In this document: positions 9,645 to 18,166 of the stretch, in pieces
How positions within the stretch are numbered: the stretch's first letter is position 1
Layout of the letters: each line of letters starts with the position of its first letter
Source of the DNA: SOJA01 sp964598485
GTDB lineage: Archaea; Thermoproteota; Bathyarchaeia; Bathyarchaeales; Bathycorpusculaceae
Length of the DNA stretch: 64,000 nucleotides
NCBI GenBank assembly: GCA_964598485.1
Contig: CAZRCD010000010.1
Coordinates: 8,512-72,511, forward strand
Direction of reading: 5' to 3'
Notes under the pieces: generated by a model
What the model was told of the DNA's origin: nothing
What the model saw: the letters and a program-made list of their open reading frames with translations, nothing else
Database searches by the model: none
Program-made: the position numbers and the translations under genes

Positions 9645-9960
9645 CCCTTTTCAGCGGCAAACGTTCCCTTGCATTATCTACGTATTCCAAAAAATCCCAG
9701 TTCTCTGCCTCCTCGAATTCCAACCCCAACTTTTCATAAAGTCGCTTCGCAATTAGCTTCTCAAGGTAAACAGCCCCAGGCCCAAAAATCTTTTCTAACG
9801 CCTTTGAAAAATCTATCAAATTTGCTGGAATGTTGTCTCTACTTATTTCAAAAGAAGCCTCTAAATGAAAAAATATTGCTCGCTTGGGCGAATCTCCCAA
9901 AGAGGATAAGCCTTCATCAACAGCTTCTAAAAGGATTTTTCTAAGGTTATTTTGAGGCAA
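9637..9960 (-). CDS. Small helical protein, NitrOD5-like, first gene coupled to the kinase
   Basis: 107 residues, mostly helical. The core (LLEAVDEGLSSLGDSPKRAI, then FHLEASFEI, IPANLIDFSKALEKIFGPGA and LEKLIAKRLYEKLGL) is shared with the neighbouring gene at 10058-10471. I recall this pattern from an archaeal signal-output domain called NitrOD5, seen alone or on sensor proteins; that assignment is from memory. The end overlaps the kinase start by 8 bases, so it probably works with the two-component system, either as an input or as an output adaptor. Confidence 0.6.
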   Translation of the reverse strand: MPQNNLRKILLEAVDEGLSSLGDSPKRAIFFHLEASFEISRDNIPANLIDFSKALEKIFGPGAVYLEKLIAKRLYEKLGLEFEEAENWDFLEYVDNARERLPLKRDV

Positions 9961-10057
9961 ACAAGTCCCTCGAGTGTTTAATTGTGAAGTTTTAGAAGTG
10001 AATTCAATGGAGCTTTGATAAAGCCTTTGTGAACTGTAAATATGTATTTCTACAAGC

Positions 10058-10471
10058 CTATTCTTGCAGCGATGTCTGACTTCTTTTTCTTTCTTTTACA
10101 AAGCTGTGTCTTGCAGCTGCAACGTACTCGGTGAATATAAGCTCTTTACTTTTGTCCCATTCGAGAGGTTGTCCGATTCTTTCATACAGTTTTTTCATTA
10201 TTAAAATTTCTAGAAATTGGGCTCCTACTCCAAAGATTTTCCCAAGTCCATCCGCAAAATCTTCAACGCGTTGAGGGATTTGATTTCTTTCGATTTTAAA
10301 TTTGTTTTCAAGGTGGAAGTAGATTGCTTGTTTAGCGGAGTCTCCAAGGGAGTCCAGAGCGTCATCTAATGTTTCAAGGAAAAGTTTTTCGAAGGCTTCT
10401 TTTGCCAACTTTGATTCCTCTGGCCTATTCGATTTAATAGGCGTACTTTGAATTCTATATTGTTTATGCAT
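10058..10471 (-). CDS. Small helical protein, paralogue of the 9637-9960 product
   Basis: 137 residues. After a basic N-terminus (about 1-25) it repeats the same core as its neighbour: LFLETLDDALDSLGDSAKQA, FHLENKFKIERNQIP, ADGLGKIFGVGAQFLEIL, and KKLYERIGQPLEW. The C-terminus is short and basic. The tandem pair (about 100 bases apart) next to a histidine kinase implies duplication of a signalling adaptor. No catalytic motif is seen. Confidence 0.6.
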   Translation of the reverse strand: MHKQYRIQSTPIKSNRPEESKLAKEAFEKLFLETLDDALDSLGDSAKQAIYFHLENKFKIERNQIPQRVEDFADGLGKIFGVGAQFLEILIMKKLYERIGQPLEWDKSKELIFTEYVAAARHSFVKERKRSQTSLQE

Positions 10472-10528
10472 TTTTAAGTTTAGTTCTCAATTGCGTTAAC
10501 TTCGAGTTGAAATTCGAATGAGCAACAT

Positions 10529-11690
10529 TTACATTTTCAGAATTCGAGTAATGACAAGAACGATAATGTAGAACATCATTGCTATGGGGAAAATTATCGA
10601 AATCTCAAATATGTTGATTAATACCCCCAGTATTATCGGCATCACTATCCCTATAATACTCATAGGAATAAACTGCAAGCTGTAGGCGGTTCCCCTGAAT
10701 TTCGGCGGCACGATTTTCGGCACTATTGAAGTGGTTATTGGCATAGTCATACTACTGAAAAAGCCATAAACAAAATAAAAGCACTGTCTGACTTGTCGAA
10801 GTTGAAACAAACACACAAAACAACGCAACAGTCACAGCTGAAAAAATTGACGTAAGAGACCTTCTCCATCTCAACCTATCCCCTACATAACCGCCTATGA
10901 TAACACTTATTAAACCAATCAGAGGACTTAGACCAAAAACGATGCTCGCCAAACCAGCATCCAGCCCCTTACTTTCAGTGAGGTAAGTTGTTAAATATGT
11001 TGAAATAGTTCCACCTGCAGTGCTTCTGAAAAGCATCAACAAAAGGAAAGATAAGAAAGTCACAGACAAAACATCCCTTAATGGTGTAGTCAAACTTTTT
11101 CTTTTACTCTCATCATGTTCCTCATCAGAACGTTCACTTATGTTCACAAAAAACGCTACAACTGCAACAACAAACACCGGAATAGCCCAAACAAGGTAAA
11201 CATATCTCCATCCAAACCAACCTAAAACAAGCCCTAATGTGATAGGCCCAATAGCAAACCCAAGAGTACCGCTTGCACCGTGAAAACCCAACCCCCTACT
11301 CAAGAAATCTGTAGGCAAAATATTGGTGGCTGCACTCAAAGCTGGCGGATGATAAAAAGTCGATGCCAAAGCAGTCAAAGAAAAACACAAGACAATGGTC
11401 TCAACAGAAGGAAATAATATGATCAAAGAAGCCGCAAACACTTGCAAAAATAGACTGAAGGAAATAAGCTTAGTATGACCCAAACGATCAGCAAGCAAGC
11501 CGCTGGGAACCGAAAAAACCAGTGAAAAAGCTTGGGGAATAGCCACGACGATGCTTGCAATGAGAATAGATAACTCATATTCATCAATTAAAATCGGTAA
11601 AAGAGCAAGGGGAAGATTTGAATACACGTGAAGCAAAGTATGAGAAGCACACAAAAAAACCAATTTAGGTTTAAAATCACCCTTCACCAT
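10529..11690 (-). pseudogene. MFS transporter interrupted by a single-base frameshift
   Basis: The first frame (11690 to about 10752) encodes helices 1-9 of an MFS carrier, with signature GLLADRLGHTKL and a second GGYVGDRLRWRR motif. The last three helices continue in the neighbouring frame (from about 10770 to 10529: SSMTMPITTSIVPKIVPPKF and onward). The frames join cleanly if one T is removed from the five-T run at 10758-10762 (plus-strand AAAAA), giving FCLWLFSSMTMP. Either the gene is freshly broken or the run is a sequencing/assembly error; otherwise it is well preserved, which favours error or a recent mutation. Substrate unknown. Confidence 0.85.
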
Positions 11691-12070
11691 AAACCCACCA
11701 CAGAACCGTATTGTCTTTCTCCTAACTCTTCTTAATTCTTACAACATCATACAGAGCCTAATACACTACACAATATAAAATCTTTAACACACAACAATAG
11801 CGAACGTGACATTAGAACCCCCTTTTGCGTTCAGTTTTCGCTTTTCAACAAGATTCCTCAAATCTGTCTTTTCATGTTTTACATTATCTGTAAGTGGGGC
11901 CAGACCAAACCGCATTTCAAAAAGCCTTTTTGACAAAAACAATTGAAAAGCCCAGTCCGCTCTTTTTTTGGCAATGTAAGATATTTTCTTTTCGTTAGGG
12001 GAATAGTTTCCTGTAGTGTTGCCATTATAAACATTGGTGTTGATTGAGAAGTTAAGCCTTATATCAACAG
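11691..12070. other. Intergenic region, possible decayed frame on the minus strand
   Basis: No gene with a start is supported. On the minus strand a frame without a start codon is open from about 12076 to 11789 (ending KGGSNVTFAIVVC), which could be the tail of a decayed gene or chance. The plus strand holds the promoter of the following MFS gene. Confidence 0.3.
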
Positions 12071-13375
12071 GTGTTCATGGTTCTCGAAAGAGTGAAGTTC
12101 ATGTGGTTTAGGAATGCTGTTGCGCGGTTCAGAGAGTTTCTATGGCAGGAATTCTCGTTCATTACAGGTAACTATCGAATTCTTGTCGTGAGTTGGATGA
12201 TAATGGACATCGCTATGGAGATGCCCGCACCGAACTTTCAGTATTATGTTAACGACGTTTTGCAAGGCCCGCCTGTAGCCTTGGGACTGATAGGTCTCGC
12301 CAACTTTGTTGCCATGGCTGTTGTAGCCGTTCCCGGCGGTTTCCTTGCAGATAAGTATGGTAGACGTTGGCTCATCACGACCATGACATTTGCGATGTCT
12401 CTGTCATTCTTGTTTTTCGCTTTTGCTCCTACATGGCACTTCATTTTGTTAGGATCAGTTATAGGCAGTCTTTGTCTAATCTACCAGCCAGCGTTGTTTG
12501 CCATGGTTCAGGATTCGCTGCCACCAGAACGCAGAGGCATGGGTTCCTCGATAATACAGCTCATCCACGGAACCTTCAACACCCCTGGGCCCATAATTGC
12601 AGGTTTCCTGTTGTGGCAGCTTGGGTTAGAATGGAGCATGAGAACAATCTACGTACTCATGACTGTACTGTTCCTGATCGCAGCGGTGTGGCGGCTTAGA
12701 CTGAAGGAGACGATGACGAACGGGGAACCAATCCACTTTAGGTATTTCATTTCTTCCTACCCGCAGGCCATCAAAGAAAGTGTGGGCGTTTGGAAGCTGG
12801 TGCCCAGAACGGTGCTTTGGCTTTTTTCCGTCAGAACTCTGGTGATGTTTGGTATGGCGCTTACTGGCGTTATTAACGCGCTTTACGCAAATAAGGTGCT
12901 TGGAATACCGAAGGAACAGTGGTGGCTTGTCTTTGTTCCGCTTCTGTTGACTATGGTGGTGGCTTCTCTTCCAATCGGCAAGATGGTTGACAAGGTCGGA
13001 AGGAAAATTCCGATAATTCTGGGCTTAGGTGTGCTTAGTGCAGGTACGGTGATTTTTGCTTTCGGCAACTTCTTAATGGTGATGGTTGCCATGTGCTTGT
13101 TCGGATTTGCTCAGATGCTGATAATGTCTGGATCGATGGCGCTTTCAACTGATCTCATAGAACCAGTGAACAGAGGCAAAGTAGTTGGATTCAACAACTT
13201 TTTTGGTTACATCATCATGGGTTTAGGCATGCTGCTGGGTGCCTATTTGTACGAAAACTTCATTCCTCAATCTCCCTTCATCATAAGCTTCGGAGCTACC
13301 TTTGTGGCATTGCTCATGGTCGTGTTTCTCGTACACGAACCCAAAAAGCGAGTAGGTGCAATCACACCAGAATAG
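12071..13375 (+). CDS. Major facilitator superfamily transporter
   Basis: 434 residues, about 12 transmembrane helices. Signature loop GGFLADKYGRRWLI (about 80-93) follows helix 2, and the second-half copy is GKMVDKVGRKIPI. PPERRGMGSS after helix 4 is typical of multidrug or sugar-type MFS carriers. A GTG at 12071 and an ATG at 12077 are both possible starts; the leading 35 residues are cytosolic and basic-amphipathic. It is not closely similar to the MFS proteins at 3053 and 10529 and is not in an operon. Substrate unknown. Confidence 0.85.
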   Translation: MFMVLERVKFMWFRNAVARFREFLWQEFSFITGNYRILVVSWMIMDIAMEMPAPNFQYYVNDVLQGPPVALGLIGLANFVAMAVVAVPGGFLADKYGRRWLITTMTFAMSLSFLFFAFAPTWHFILLGSVIGSLCLIYQPALFAMVQDSLPPERRGMGSSIIQLIHGTFNTPGPIIAGFLLWQLGLEWSMRTIYVLMTVLFLIAAVWRLRLKETMTNGEPIHFRYFISSYPQAIKESVGVWKLVPRTVLWLFSVRTLVMFGMALTGVINALYANKVLGIPKEQWWLVFVPLLLTMVVASLPIGKMVDKVGRKIPIILGLGVLSAGTVIFAFGNFLMVMVAMCLFGFAQMLIMSGSMALSTDLIEPVNRGKVVGFNNFFGYIIMGLGMLLGAYLYENFIPQSPFIISFGATFVALLMVVFLVHEPKKRVGAITPE

Positions 13376-13813
13376 AATAATCCTTTTTTGGGATACTGTT
13401 AACAGTTTTGGTCGAGTTGTTGTTTTGTATTGGTATTTTGTGTTGTTGTTTATTATGTAGAATGTGTGGTTTTCTTTTTTGGGGTTTTTGTGTAGAGGAT
13501 TGGTTTCATTAGGGCTTCTGAGGTTTTTGCCAGGTTGTTTCTGCGATGATTTCTTTGTATTTTCGATTATGTTTTTTATTTCTATGATGATTAGTAGTGT
13601 GGCTGGTATTATGATTAGTAGTGTGAAGGCTATTGGGGTTCTAACGAAATAACCCTATGTATCTGGCATATGGTTTGGCTTTTCAAAAGAAGGTTGACAG
13701 TGCATGGGTTAACTTGTTGTTCTTATTCTCGTGGTTCGGTGAATGGTGCGTGGTTGTCGTTTATGTGGTGTAGACTTCTTCTGGTGTGTCTGCTGTGAAG
13801 TTACAGAAGATAC
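13376..13813. other. GT-rich non-coding stretch
   Basis: The plus strand is strongly T/G biased with an imperfect direct repeat (ATGATTAGTAGTGTG near 13584 and 13611). A minus-strand frame without a start encodes one hydrophobic helix (PIAFTLLIIIPATLLIIIE) plus a basic tail and may be the remnant of a small membrane protein. The frames listed on the plus strand look spurious. Confidence 0.3.
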
Positions 13814-13966
13814 ATGAATAATGGTCGGGTGGCGAACGTATGCCGTGACATTCATACAAGTGCTGTTGAAAGCGGTATTCTGAATGAGCTTTGCAGAATG
13901 GGAGTGCTTGATAAAGAAAAACGAGGCTGTGAGAAAATATTCACAATAAGGGATGAACATGCCTAG
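13814..13966 (+). CDS. Small winged-helix-like protein, possibly truncated at the start
   Basis: 50 residues beginning MNNGRVANVCRDIHTSAVES and ending KIFTIRDEHA. The pattern of a helix with a possible recognition helix followed by a basic beta-hairpin (KEKRGCEKIFTI) fits the C-terminal half of a winged-helix DNA-binding domain. Its end overlaps the start of the next decayed gene by 8 bases. It probably belongs to a small mobile-element cassette; the missing upstream helix suggests truncation. Confidence 0.45.
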   Translation: MNNGRVANVCRDIHTSAVESGILNELCRMGVLDKEKRGCEKIFTIRDEHA

Positions 13967-14369
13967 ATGGAAAAAGGCTGATATTGAAAAGCTTCGGAAA
14001 CTTGTTAAAGAAAAGGGAGCCTTGGGAAGTTGTAGCTGCTAAATTGGAACGTAGCGTTGATGCAGTGAAAATGAAGGCTAAAAGGCTTGGCTTAAATGTT
14101 GTTGTTGAGGGGGGAGGGGGTCAACAACAACAAATGATCTTCCTGAAGAGTTGCCCAGTGTTAAAGATCTTGAAAGTTTTGGCTAGAGTGTTAAAGAGCT
14201 TTGATAAACCAGGCTTAGAAATGTCGGAAATCCAGAGACTTCAAGCTATGGTTGCCACAATTAGAAGTTATGAAACTATGCTTGCTAATTTTATGCATTA
14301 CAGGGAGATTGAGAAAAGGGTTGTGGAGTTAGAAGCGAAAATGCCCGGCTTGCAAGGGAAAAGGCCTAG
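13959..14369 (+). pseudogene. Frameshifted Myb/SANT-like DNA-binding protein
   Basis: Reconstructed across three frames. It starts MPRWKKADIEKLRKLVKEK (13959), continues after a shift near 14013 as EPWEVVAAKLERSVDAVKMK (a SANT-like helix-turn-helix with the W-x-x-VAAKLxRS pattern), shifts again around 14120-14190 (LPEELPSVKDLES lies in one frame, VLARVLKSFDKPGLEMSEIQ in another), and shifts a last time near 14342 to end ARLAREKA at a TAG (14367-14369). Coherent residues across several shifts show a real gene in decay. The fold suggests a helix-turn-helix protein with a C-terminal coiled coil, as in archaeal mobile elements. Confidence 0.6.
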
Positions 14370-14373
14370 GGCT

Positions 14374-14502
14374 ATGCGTCCAAGCGAGTTTCTGCACTCA
14401 TGGTTTAGGCTTCAGGAAAACAGCGCTGCACAAATACAAGCATTCCTAACACAAACTCCTTTTTTGGAATCTTTAGCGCTAATCATAATGTTGAGTTCAT
14501 AA
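14374..14502 (+). CDS. Small unknown protein
   Basis: 42-residue frame starting MRPSEFLHSWFRLQENSAAQ, beginning 5 bases after the stop of the decayed helix-turn-helix gene. It shows one amphipathic and one hydrophobic helix. There is no recognisable family; it could be a genuine cassette member or a chance frame. Confidence 0.25.
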   Translation: MRPSEFLHSWFRLQENSAAQIQAFLTQTPFLESLALIIMLSS

Positions 14503-14601
14503 GCTTTTTCCGAATCAGAAACAGAATAATCCTCGGCCTAAGCTCTGACAGAAAAAGACATCATCCACTGGAGAATTGAAGCCGTCACCCTCATTTTCAT
14601 A

Positions 14602-14826
14602 GTGATTTGCATTTCCCTCTCCTTCTATCTAGCCTTCCTTTCCTTCCAAACACTCGATGAAACTCTGAGCAAACAACACGTAGCCTTTGCTGCCTCCTTC
14701 CTCATAACCGGAATAACTATTTTTGTAGCTTTGACAGCTCACCTAGGAATAAAAAAAGCATTTTCAAGAACAAAAGACATTGTAAATACTCAAAACAGAG
14801 CTTCAACGAACAATGAAAGTGAATAA
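14602..14826 (+). CDS. Two-helix membrane protein
   Basis: 74 residues from a GTG, but the same frame is open back to 14542 with plausible residues (LTEKDIIHWRIEAVTLIFIV), so the true protein is probably about 15-20 residues longer with a non-standard or lost start. It has two hydrophobic helices (one around ICISLSFYLAFLSF, another around AASFLITGITIFVALTA) and a charged tail. It is last in the small-gene cassette. Function unknown. Confidence 0.5.
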   Translation: MICISLSFYLAFLSFQTLDETLSKQHVAFAASFLITGITIFVALTAHLGIKKAFSRTKDIVNTQNRASTNNESE

Positions 14827-14828
14827 AG

Positions 14829-15005
14829 CTACAATTCAGCTTCCTTTGAAACCCTTGAACGCTCTTTCGAAAAAGCATTTAGTTCACCAATAACTTCATG
14901 CAAATTCCATACTTTACCACCCCGCCTCCGAAGCCCCCTACGAACAGCAAAACGCCTATAGGTTTCCCAGCCAACCCAAACCTGAGTCATATACTTTTCA
15001 GACAT
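14829..15005 (-). CDS. Small basic protein, ribbon-helix-helix-like
   Basis: 58 residues, MSEKYMTQVWVGWETYRRFA followed by VRRGLRRRGG and VWNLHEVIGELNAF. A beta strand followed by two helices with a conserved end (HEVIGELN) fits a ribbon-helix-helix fold as in CopG-type antitoxins and regulators, with an unusually arginine-rich turn. The ATG is at 15005. It lies convergent with the preceding small membrane protein gene. This is inference from pattern only. Confidence 0.55.
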   Translation of the reverse strand: MSEKYMTQVWVGWETYRRFAVRRGLRRRGGKVWNLHEVIGELNAFSKERSRVSKEAEL

Positions 15006-15103
15006 AACCGAAATGCAAAGATTGCCAGATGATAAAGAAGCTATGAAATTGGAATCTGCATCAAAGATGCCAAAAGAAAAAGGGAGTTAAGGTTTGGAAG
15101 ATC

Positions 15104-15394
15104 TTAGCTTTTCTTCACTGAAGTTATGAACTCATCTATAGGAATGGCAGCCATACTCAAGATTTTAATGGTTCCTCTGAAGCCAAGTTCAATGGACACT
15201 TTTGCAATAGTCTCGTTGTCCGGAGCCTCAACAATATTCACAAAATCATAAGGCCCCAAAACAGCATATTGACGAATCACTCGAACACCAAAGGCTTCAA
15301 GCTCCCGGTTGACCTCCTTAATCCTTTCAGGCTTTTCCCTAACAGTTTTCCACCCCTCATCTGTCAGATTAGACAACAGAATATAGTAGGGCAT
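15104..15394 (-). CDS. GYD domain protein
   Basis: 96 residues from the ATG at 15394: MPYYILLSNLTDEGWKTVRE, then FGVRVIRQYAVLGPYDFVNI, EAPDNETIAKVSIELGFRG and MAAIPIDEFI. This is the complete GYD family (ferredoxin-like dimeric alpha/beta barrel), with the GPYD motif near residue 54. The open frame extends upstream to 15547, but those residues do not match the family, so the internal start is chosen. Members are small soluble proteins of unknown function. It is monocistronic. Confidence 0.85.
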   Translation of the reverse strand: MPYYILLSNLTDEGWKTVREKPERIKEVNRELEAFGVRVIRQYAVLGPYDFVNIVEAPDNETIAKVSIELGFRGTIKILSMAAIPIDEFITSVKKS

Positions 15395-15574
15395 ACAGAC
15401 ACCAAACAATAGTATTAGCCTTATGTAAATTTCAGCTTTTCGATTAAAAATGCAGGAGAATGACTTCTCAGCCTTTCCGAAGCTCCTTGAAATCTTCCTC
15501 ACTGGGAACGCGGCAAATTGAAAATCTCTTGTCAAAACCTTAACCATCCCACTGGCGTGAACACCATAGAAGCC

Positions 15575-15865
15575 TTACTTTTTATTTCTTCCTTTTCGAC
15601 TTCCTTCCTCATATTCCTCCCTTTGCACAGTCCATTCCGCGTATTTTTCCAATAGGCTTTTTATCTACTGGTCTATGAAGTCGCTTACACTTAGGAACGG
15701 CATCTCCATATCCTTTATCACCTGTTGCAGTTTTTCATAATCTCCCGTTGAAATTTCCACGTACCCGTACTCCCCTTTCAGAAAACGAAGCCTCCACCTA
15801 ACCACATCCCTAATGAGTTCAGAACACAAACATGAAACATCACATAGGCGTAACAATAGACTCAA
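15575..15865 (-). pseudogene. Small regulator remnant with in-frame TAG
   Basis: The visible part (15865-15665) carries LIRDVVRWRLRFLKGEYGYV, DYEKLQQVIKDMEMPFLSVS and DFIDQ, then TAG (15667-15665). The same frame continues beyond the TAG for 29 sensible residues (IKSLLEKYAEWTVQREEYEE, GSRKGRNKK) to a TAA at 15575. Its N-terminus overlaps a plus-strand small gene, so it is probably truncated as well. It resembles the C-terminal part of archaeal ribbon-helix-helix regulators. Stop-codon decay is the simplest reading; readthrough or pyrrolysine is possible but unsupported. Confidence 0.5.
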
Positions 15866-15993
15866 AACTCCTCAGAGAAACCGAAACACTCCGAGTAAGA
15901 GAAAAACGCAACACCTTCATCGAACACCTCATCAAACTCGGACTCAAAGCCCATAAAAAAGAAGAAAACCAAAAACCCAATGTCCCCCTCTAA
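15832..15993 (+). CDS. Ribbon-helix-helix (CopG-like) small protein
   Basis: 53 residues: MKHHIGVTIDSKLLRETETL, then REKRNTFIEHLIKLGL and a lysine-rich tail. The short strand (HIGVTID), a helix, and a second helix with RNTFIEHLIKLGL give a clear ribbon-helix-helix pattern typical of CopG/Arc regulators and type II antitoxins. No toxin gene is adjacent. It is divergent from, and partly overlaps, the minus-strand remnant. It is probably part of the decayed accessory patch. Confidence 0.6.
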   Translation: MKHHIGVTIDSKLLRETETLRVREKRNTFIEHLIKLGLKAHKKEENQKPNVPL

Positions 15994-16775
15994 AAAAGAG
16001 GATAATCAATCACCAATTTACATACCTGACAAAGTCGCGCAAGCGATGTTGTAGCTTAGTTGAACAGGTCGTTAGAAACGTTTATTAAGACTCCAGATAC
16101 CGCAAAACTCGTGACGAAAAATGGGAAGGAAATTAAAGACAAGTCCAAGTAAGAAAAAAGACGACTTAGAATTCATAATACGGCCAGATGATGTTCTCTT
16201 GTATGAGGTTTTAGTCCATAGAAGACTGATTTAAGATTTAGGTAGCCACTGCAGATGATTAGGCTTTTCGTATTAGACTGCACACGGTTAAATGAAGGCT
16301 CAAGTATGTGGTGTTCGTTGGATTGTTTCGGCGGAGCGTCAGCCTATTGTCATGGAAGCTTAAGAAAGGTCACAGACGTTGACATTCTAGTTAAGGGTGT
16401 AGACTTAGAATGTTGAAGCCGTTTTGAGAGATGTTGAGGGAGTTGTAGTGGCTGGTCTTAAAAACTAAAGTGAAGGGGGAAAGCTGCCAACTTTTCATGG
16501 ACAATGAAATGGAGTAAAATGAGCGGAGAAAGCTTTTCTACATGGACATTTCAGTCATACCTGTCGAAGATAATATAATAGCACATGGTGACGAATGAAA
16601 AGATAGATTTGGAATACTTGAAAGGAAGATTAAGAAACATGGTCTGAGAAAAGGGTTAAGCCTCTGCTAGGGGTTCTCGGAATTTCGGCTTCTGCTTTTG
16701 AAGGGCGGAGTAGAAAAGCGTGTTTCAGGTAAAGGCATATATTTATCTGTGTGACTAGAAACCTTCATAAATTAC
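15994..16775. other. Decayed coding remnants, no intact gene
   Basis: A 37-residue frame at 16121-16234 (+) (MGRKLKTSPSKKKDDLEFII and onward) might be a small gene. Further on, short plausible segments occur in changing frames, for example VTDVDILVKGVD and VEAVLRDVEGVVVAGL near 16370-16470 and MDISVIPVEDNIIAHGDE near 16543-16599. They look like pieces of one or two old genes. The right end carries the nadA promoter (TATA-like CATATATTTAT, about 16736-16746). Confidence 0.4.
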
Positions 16776-17702
16776 GTGTCTAAGGCGAATGTGATGACTT
16801 TAATTGACGAGATAAACAGGCTGAAAAAAGAGAAGAACGCAGTAATCTTGGCTCACAATTATCAACGGCCTGAAATTCAAGACATTGCGGATTACATTGG
16901 AGACAGCATAGGGCTAAGCAGAAGGGCCATGGAGGAAAAAGAAGCAAAAATCATAGTATTTTCAGCCGTAGATTTCATGGCGGAGTCAGCTGCAGTTTTA
17001 AATCCGGACAAGAAAGTTTTGTTGCCGACACTTGGCGCACGTTGTCCAATGGCTCAGATGCTTACTGTTGATGAAATTAAGAGATTGAAAGTGCATTACC
17101 CTCTTGTGCCGGTGGTTTTATACGTGAACACTTTGGCTTCAGCCAAAGCTTACTGCGACATATGCTGTACTTCAGCAAATGCCGTAGAAGTCGTGAATTC
17201 CGTGAACAGTGAAACAGTGCTTTTCGGGCCGGACCACAACCTAGCCGAGCACGTTCGCAGGAAGACCGGAAAAACAATTATTCCAATTCCTGAGAGAGGT
17301 TTCTGCCCTACTCACCTACTCTTCCAGCCTGAAGATGCGCAAGCACTAAAAACGACGTATCCAGATGCTGTTGTTATGGTTCATCCTGAATGCACCGTTG
17401 AAATGCAGAACATAGCCGATTTTATTGGAAGCACCTCTCAAATGTGCAGATACGTAAAGAAAAGCGATGCTAAAGCCTTTATTGTTGCGACTGAGGAGGG
17501 AATTATGCATCGCTTGAAGAAGGAGAATCCGGGGAAACAGTTCGTTTTAGCTTATGAAGATGCTGTTTGTCCAAACATGAAGTTAAACACTCTTGAAAGG
17601 CTTTACACGTCTTTGACAGAAGAAAAACATGTGGTTACCGTTCCCGAGCCCGTAGCAAGAAAAGCTAGGAAAGCCCTAGAAAGAATGTTCGAGCTAAAAT
17701 GA
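16776..17702 (+). CDS. nadA: Quinolinate synthase NadA
   Basis: Condenses iminoaspartate with dihydroxyacetone phosphate to quinolinate in de novo NAD synthesis, using a [4Fe-4S] cluster. It has 308 residues from a GTG, normal length. Visible family motifs are AHNYQRPEIQDIADYIGDS (about 26-44), VFSAVDFMAESAAVLNP, CDICCTSANAVE, DHNLAEHV, VHPEC and the three expected cluster cysteines C90 (GARCPMA), C177 (ERGFCPTH) and C265 (DAVCPNMK). NadB and NadC are not adjacent. A TATA-like tract lies about 35 bases upstream. It is convergent with nikR. Confidence 0.97.
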   Translation: MSKANVMTLIDEINRLKKEKNAVILAHNYQRPEIQDIADYIGDSIGLSRRAMEEKEAKIIVFSAVDFMAESAAVLNPDKKVLLPTLGARCPMAQMLTVDEIKRLKVHYPLVPVVLYVNTLASAKAYCDICCTSANAVEVVNSVNSETVLFGPDHNLAEHVRRKTGKTIIPIPERGFCPTHLLFQPEDAQALKTTYPDAVVMVHPECTVEMQNIADFIGSTSQMCRYVKKSDAKAFIVATEEGIMHRLKKENPGKQFVLAYEDAVCPNMKLNTLERLYTSLTEEKHVVTVPEPVARKARKALERMFELK

Positions 17703-17709
17703 TTAAGTC

Positions 17710-18117
17710 TTAGACAGAGACAATCATTGTTTTGAGTGTTTTTACTCCTCTTTTTGCAGCTAGTTCGTCGCTTAGCTTCCGAATATAAGCAACATCACCC
17801 TTAACGGCTATTGCTTCTAAACAATCTCTTTCGCTCAAGTGAATATGCATAGTTGAACAAATTACATTGATGTAATGATGCTGTATATCAGTAAGCACGC
17901 TTTCAAGTCCTCTAACTTCATGGTCATAAAGCATCATCAGAAGTCCAGCCTGTATGCCTCTTTCTTCTTGAAGCCACTTCTTCTCAGAAACAAACATTCT
18001 GACAGCATCCTGAACTGCTTTAGAACGGCTTTCATATCCCATTTTATCAACTATCTCGTCGAAATCTCTTAGCAGATCTGGCGGAAAAGTTACCCCTACA
18101 CGGATTATTTTTGTCAT
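17710..18117 (-). CDS. nikR: Nickel-responsive transcriptional regulator NikR
   Basis: 135 residues from the ATG at 18117 (the frame is open to 18150, but MTKIIRVGVTFPPDLLRDFD is the family start). N-terminal ribbon-helix-helix (about 1-45), then a C-terminal ACT-like nickel-binding domain. The nickel ligands line up with E. coli NikR spacing: H80, H91, H93 and C99 (STMHIHLSERDC). It represses nickel uptake genes when nickel is plentiful. It is divergent from the ECF-type gene, sharing a TATA tract, with a palindromic operator in between. Confidence 0.95.
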   Translation of the reverse strand: MTKIIRVGVTFPPDLLRDFDEIVDKMGYESRSKAVQDAVRMFVSEKKWLQEERGIQAGLLMMLYDHEVRGLESVLTDIQHHYINVICSTMHIHLSERDCLEAIAVKGDVAYIRKLSDELAAKRGVKTLKTMIVSV

Positions 18118-18148
18118 AGACTTCCCATTATAGGTTGAAGAAATTGGC

Positions 18149-18161
18149 ATAAAGCTTTTAT
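18149..18161. promoter_or_regulatory. Shared palindromic TATA tract between nikR and the ECF-type gene
   Basis: The sequence ATAAAGCTTTTAT is nearly self-complementary, so it can act as a TATA element in both directions. It lies about 35 bases from the nikR start and about 40 from the opposite start, the spacing expected for archaeal promoters with short leaders. Confidence 0.5.
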
Positions 18162-18166
18162 GGAGG

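Noticed and set aside
11789..12076. Start-less minus-strand frame considered as a gene
   Set aside because: No start codon and it lies over the promoter of the MFS gene; kept only as a possible remnant.
13464..13652. Plus-strand frame with hydrophobic residues
   Set aside because: The GT-rich composition yields artificial hydrophobic residues, and there is no promoter or family match.
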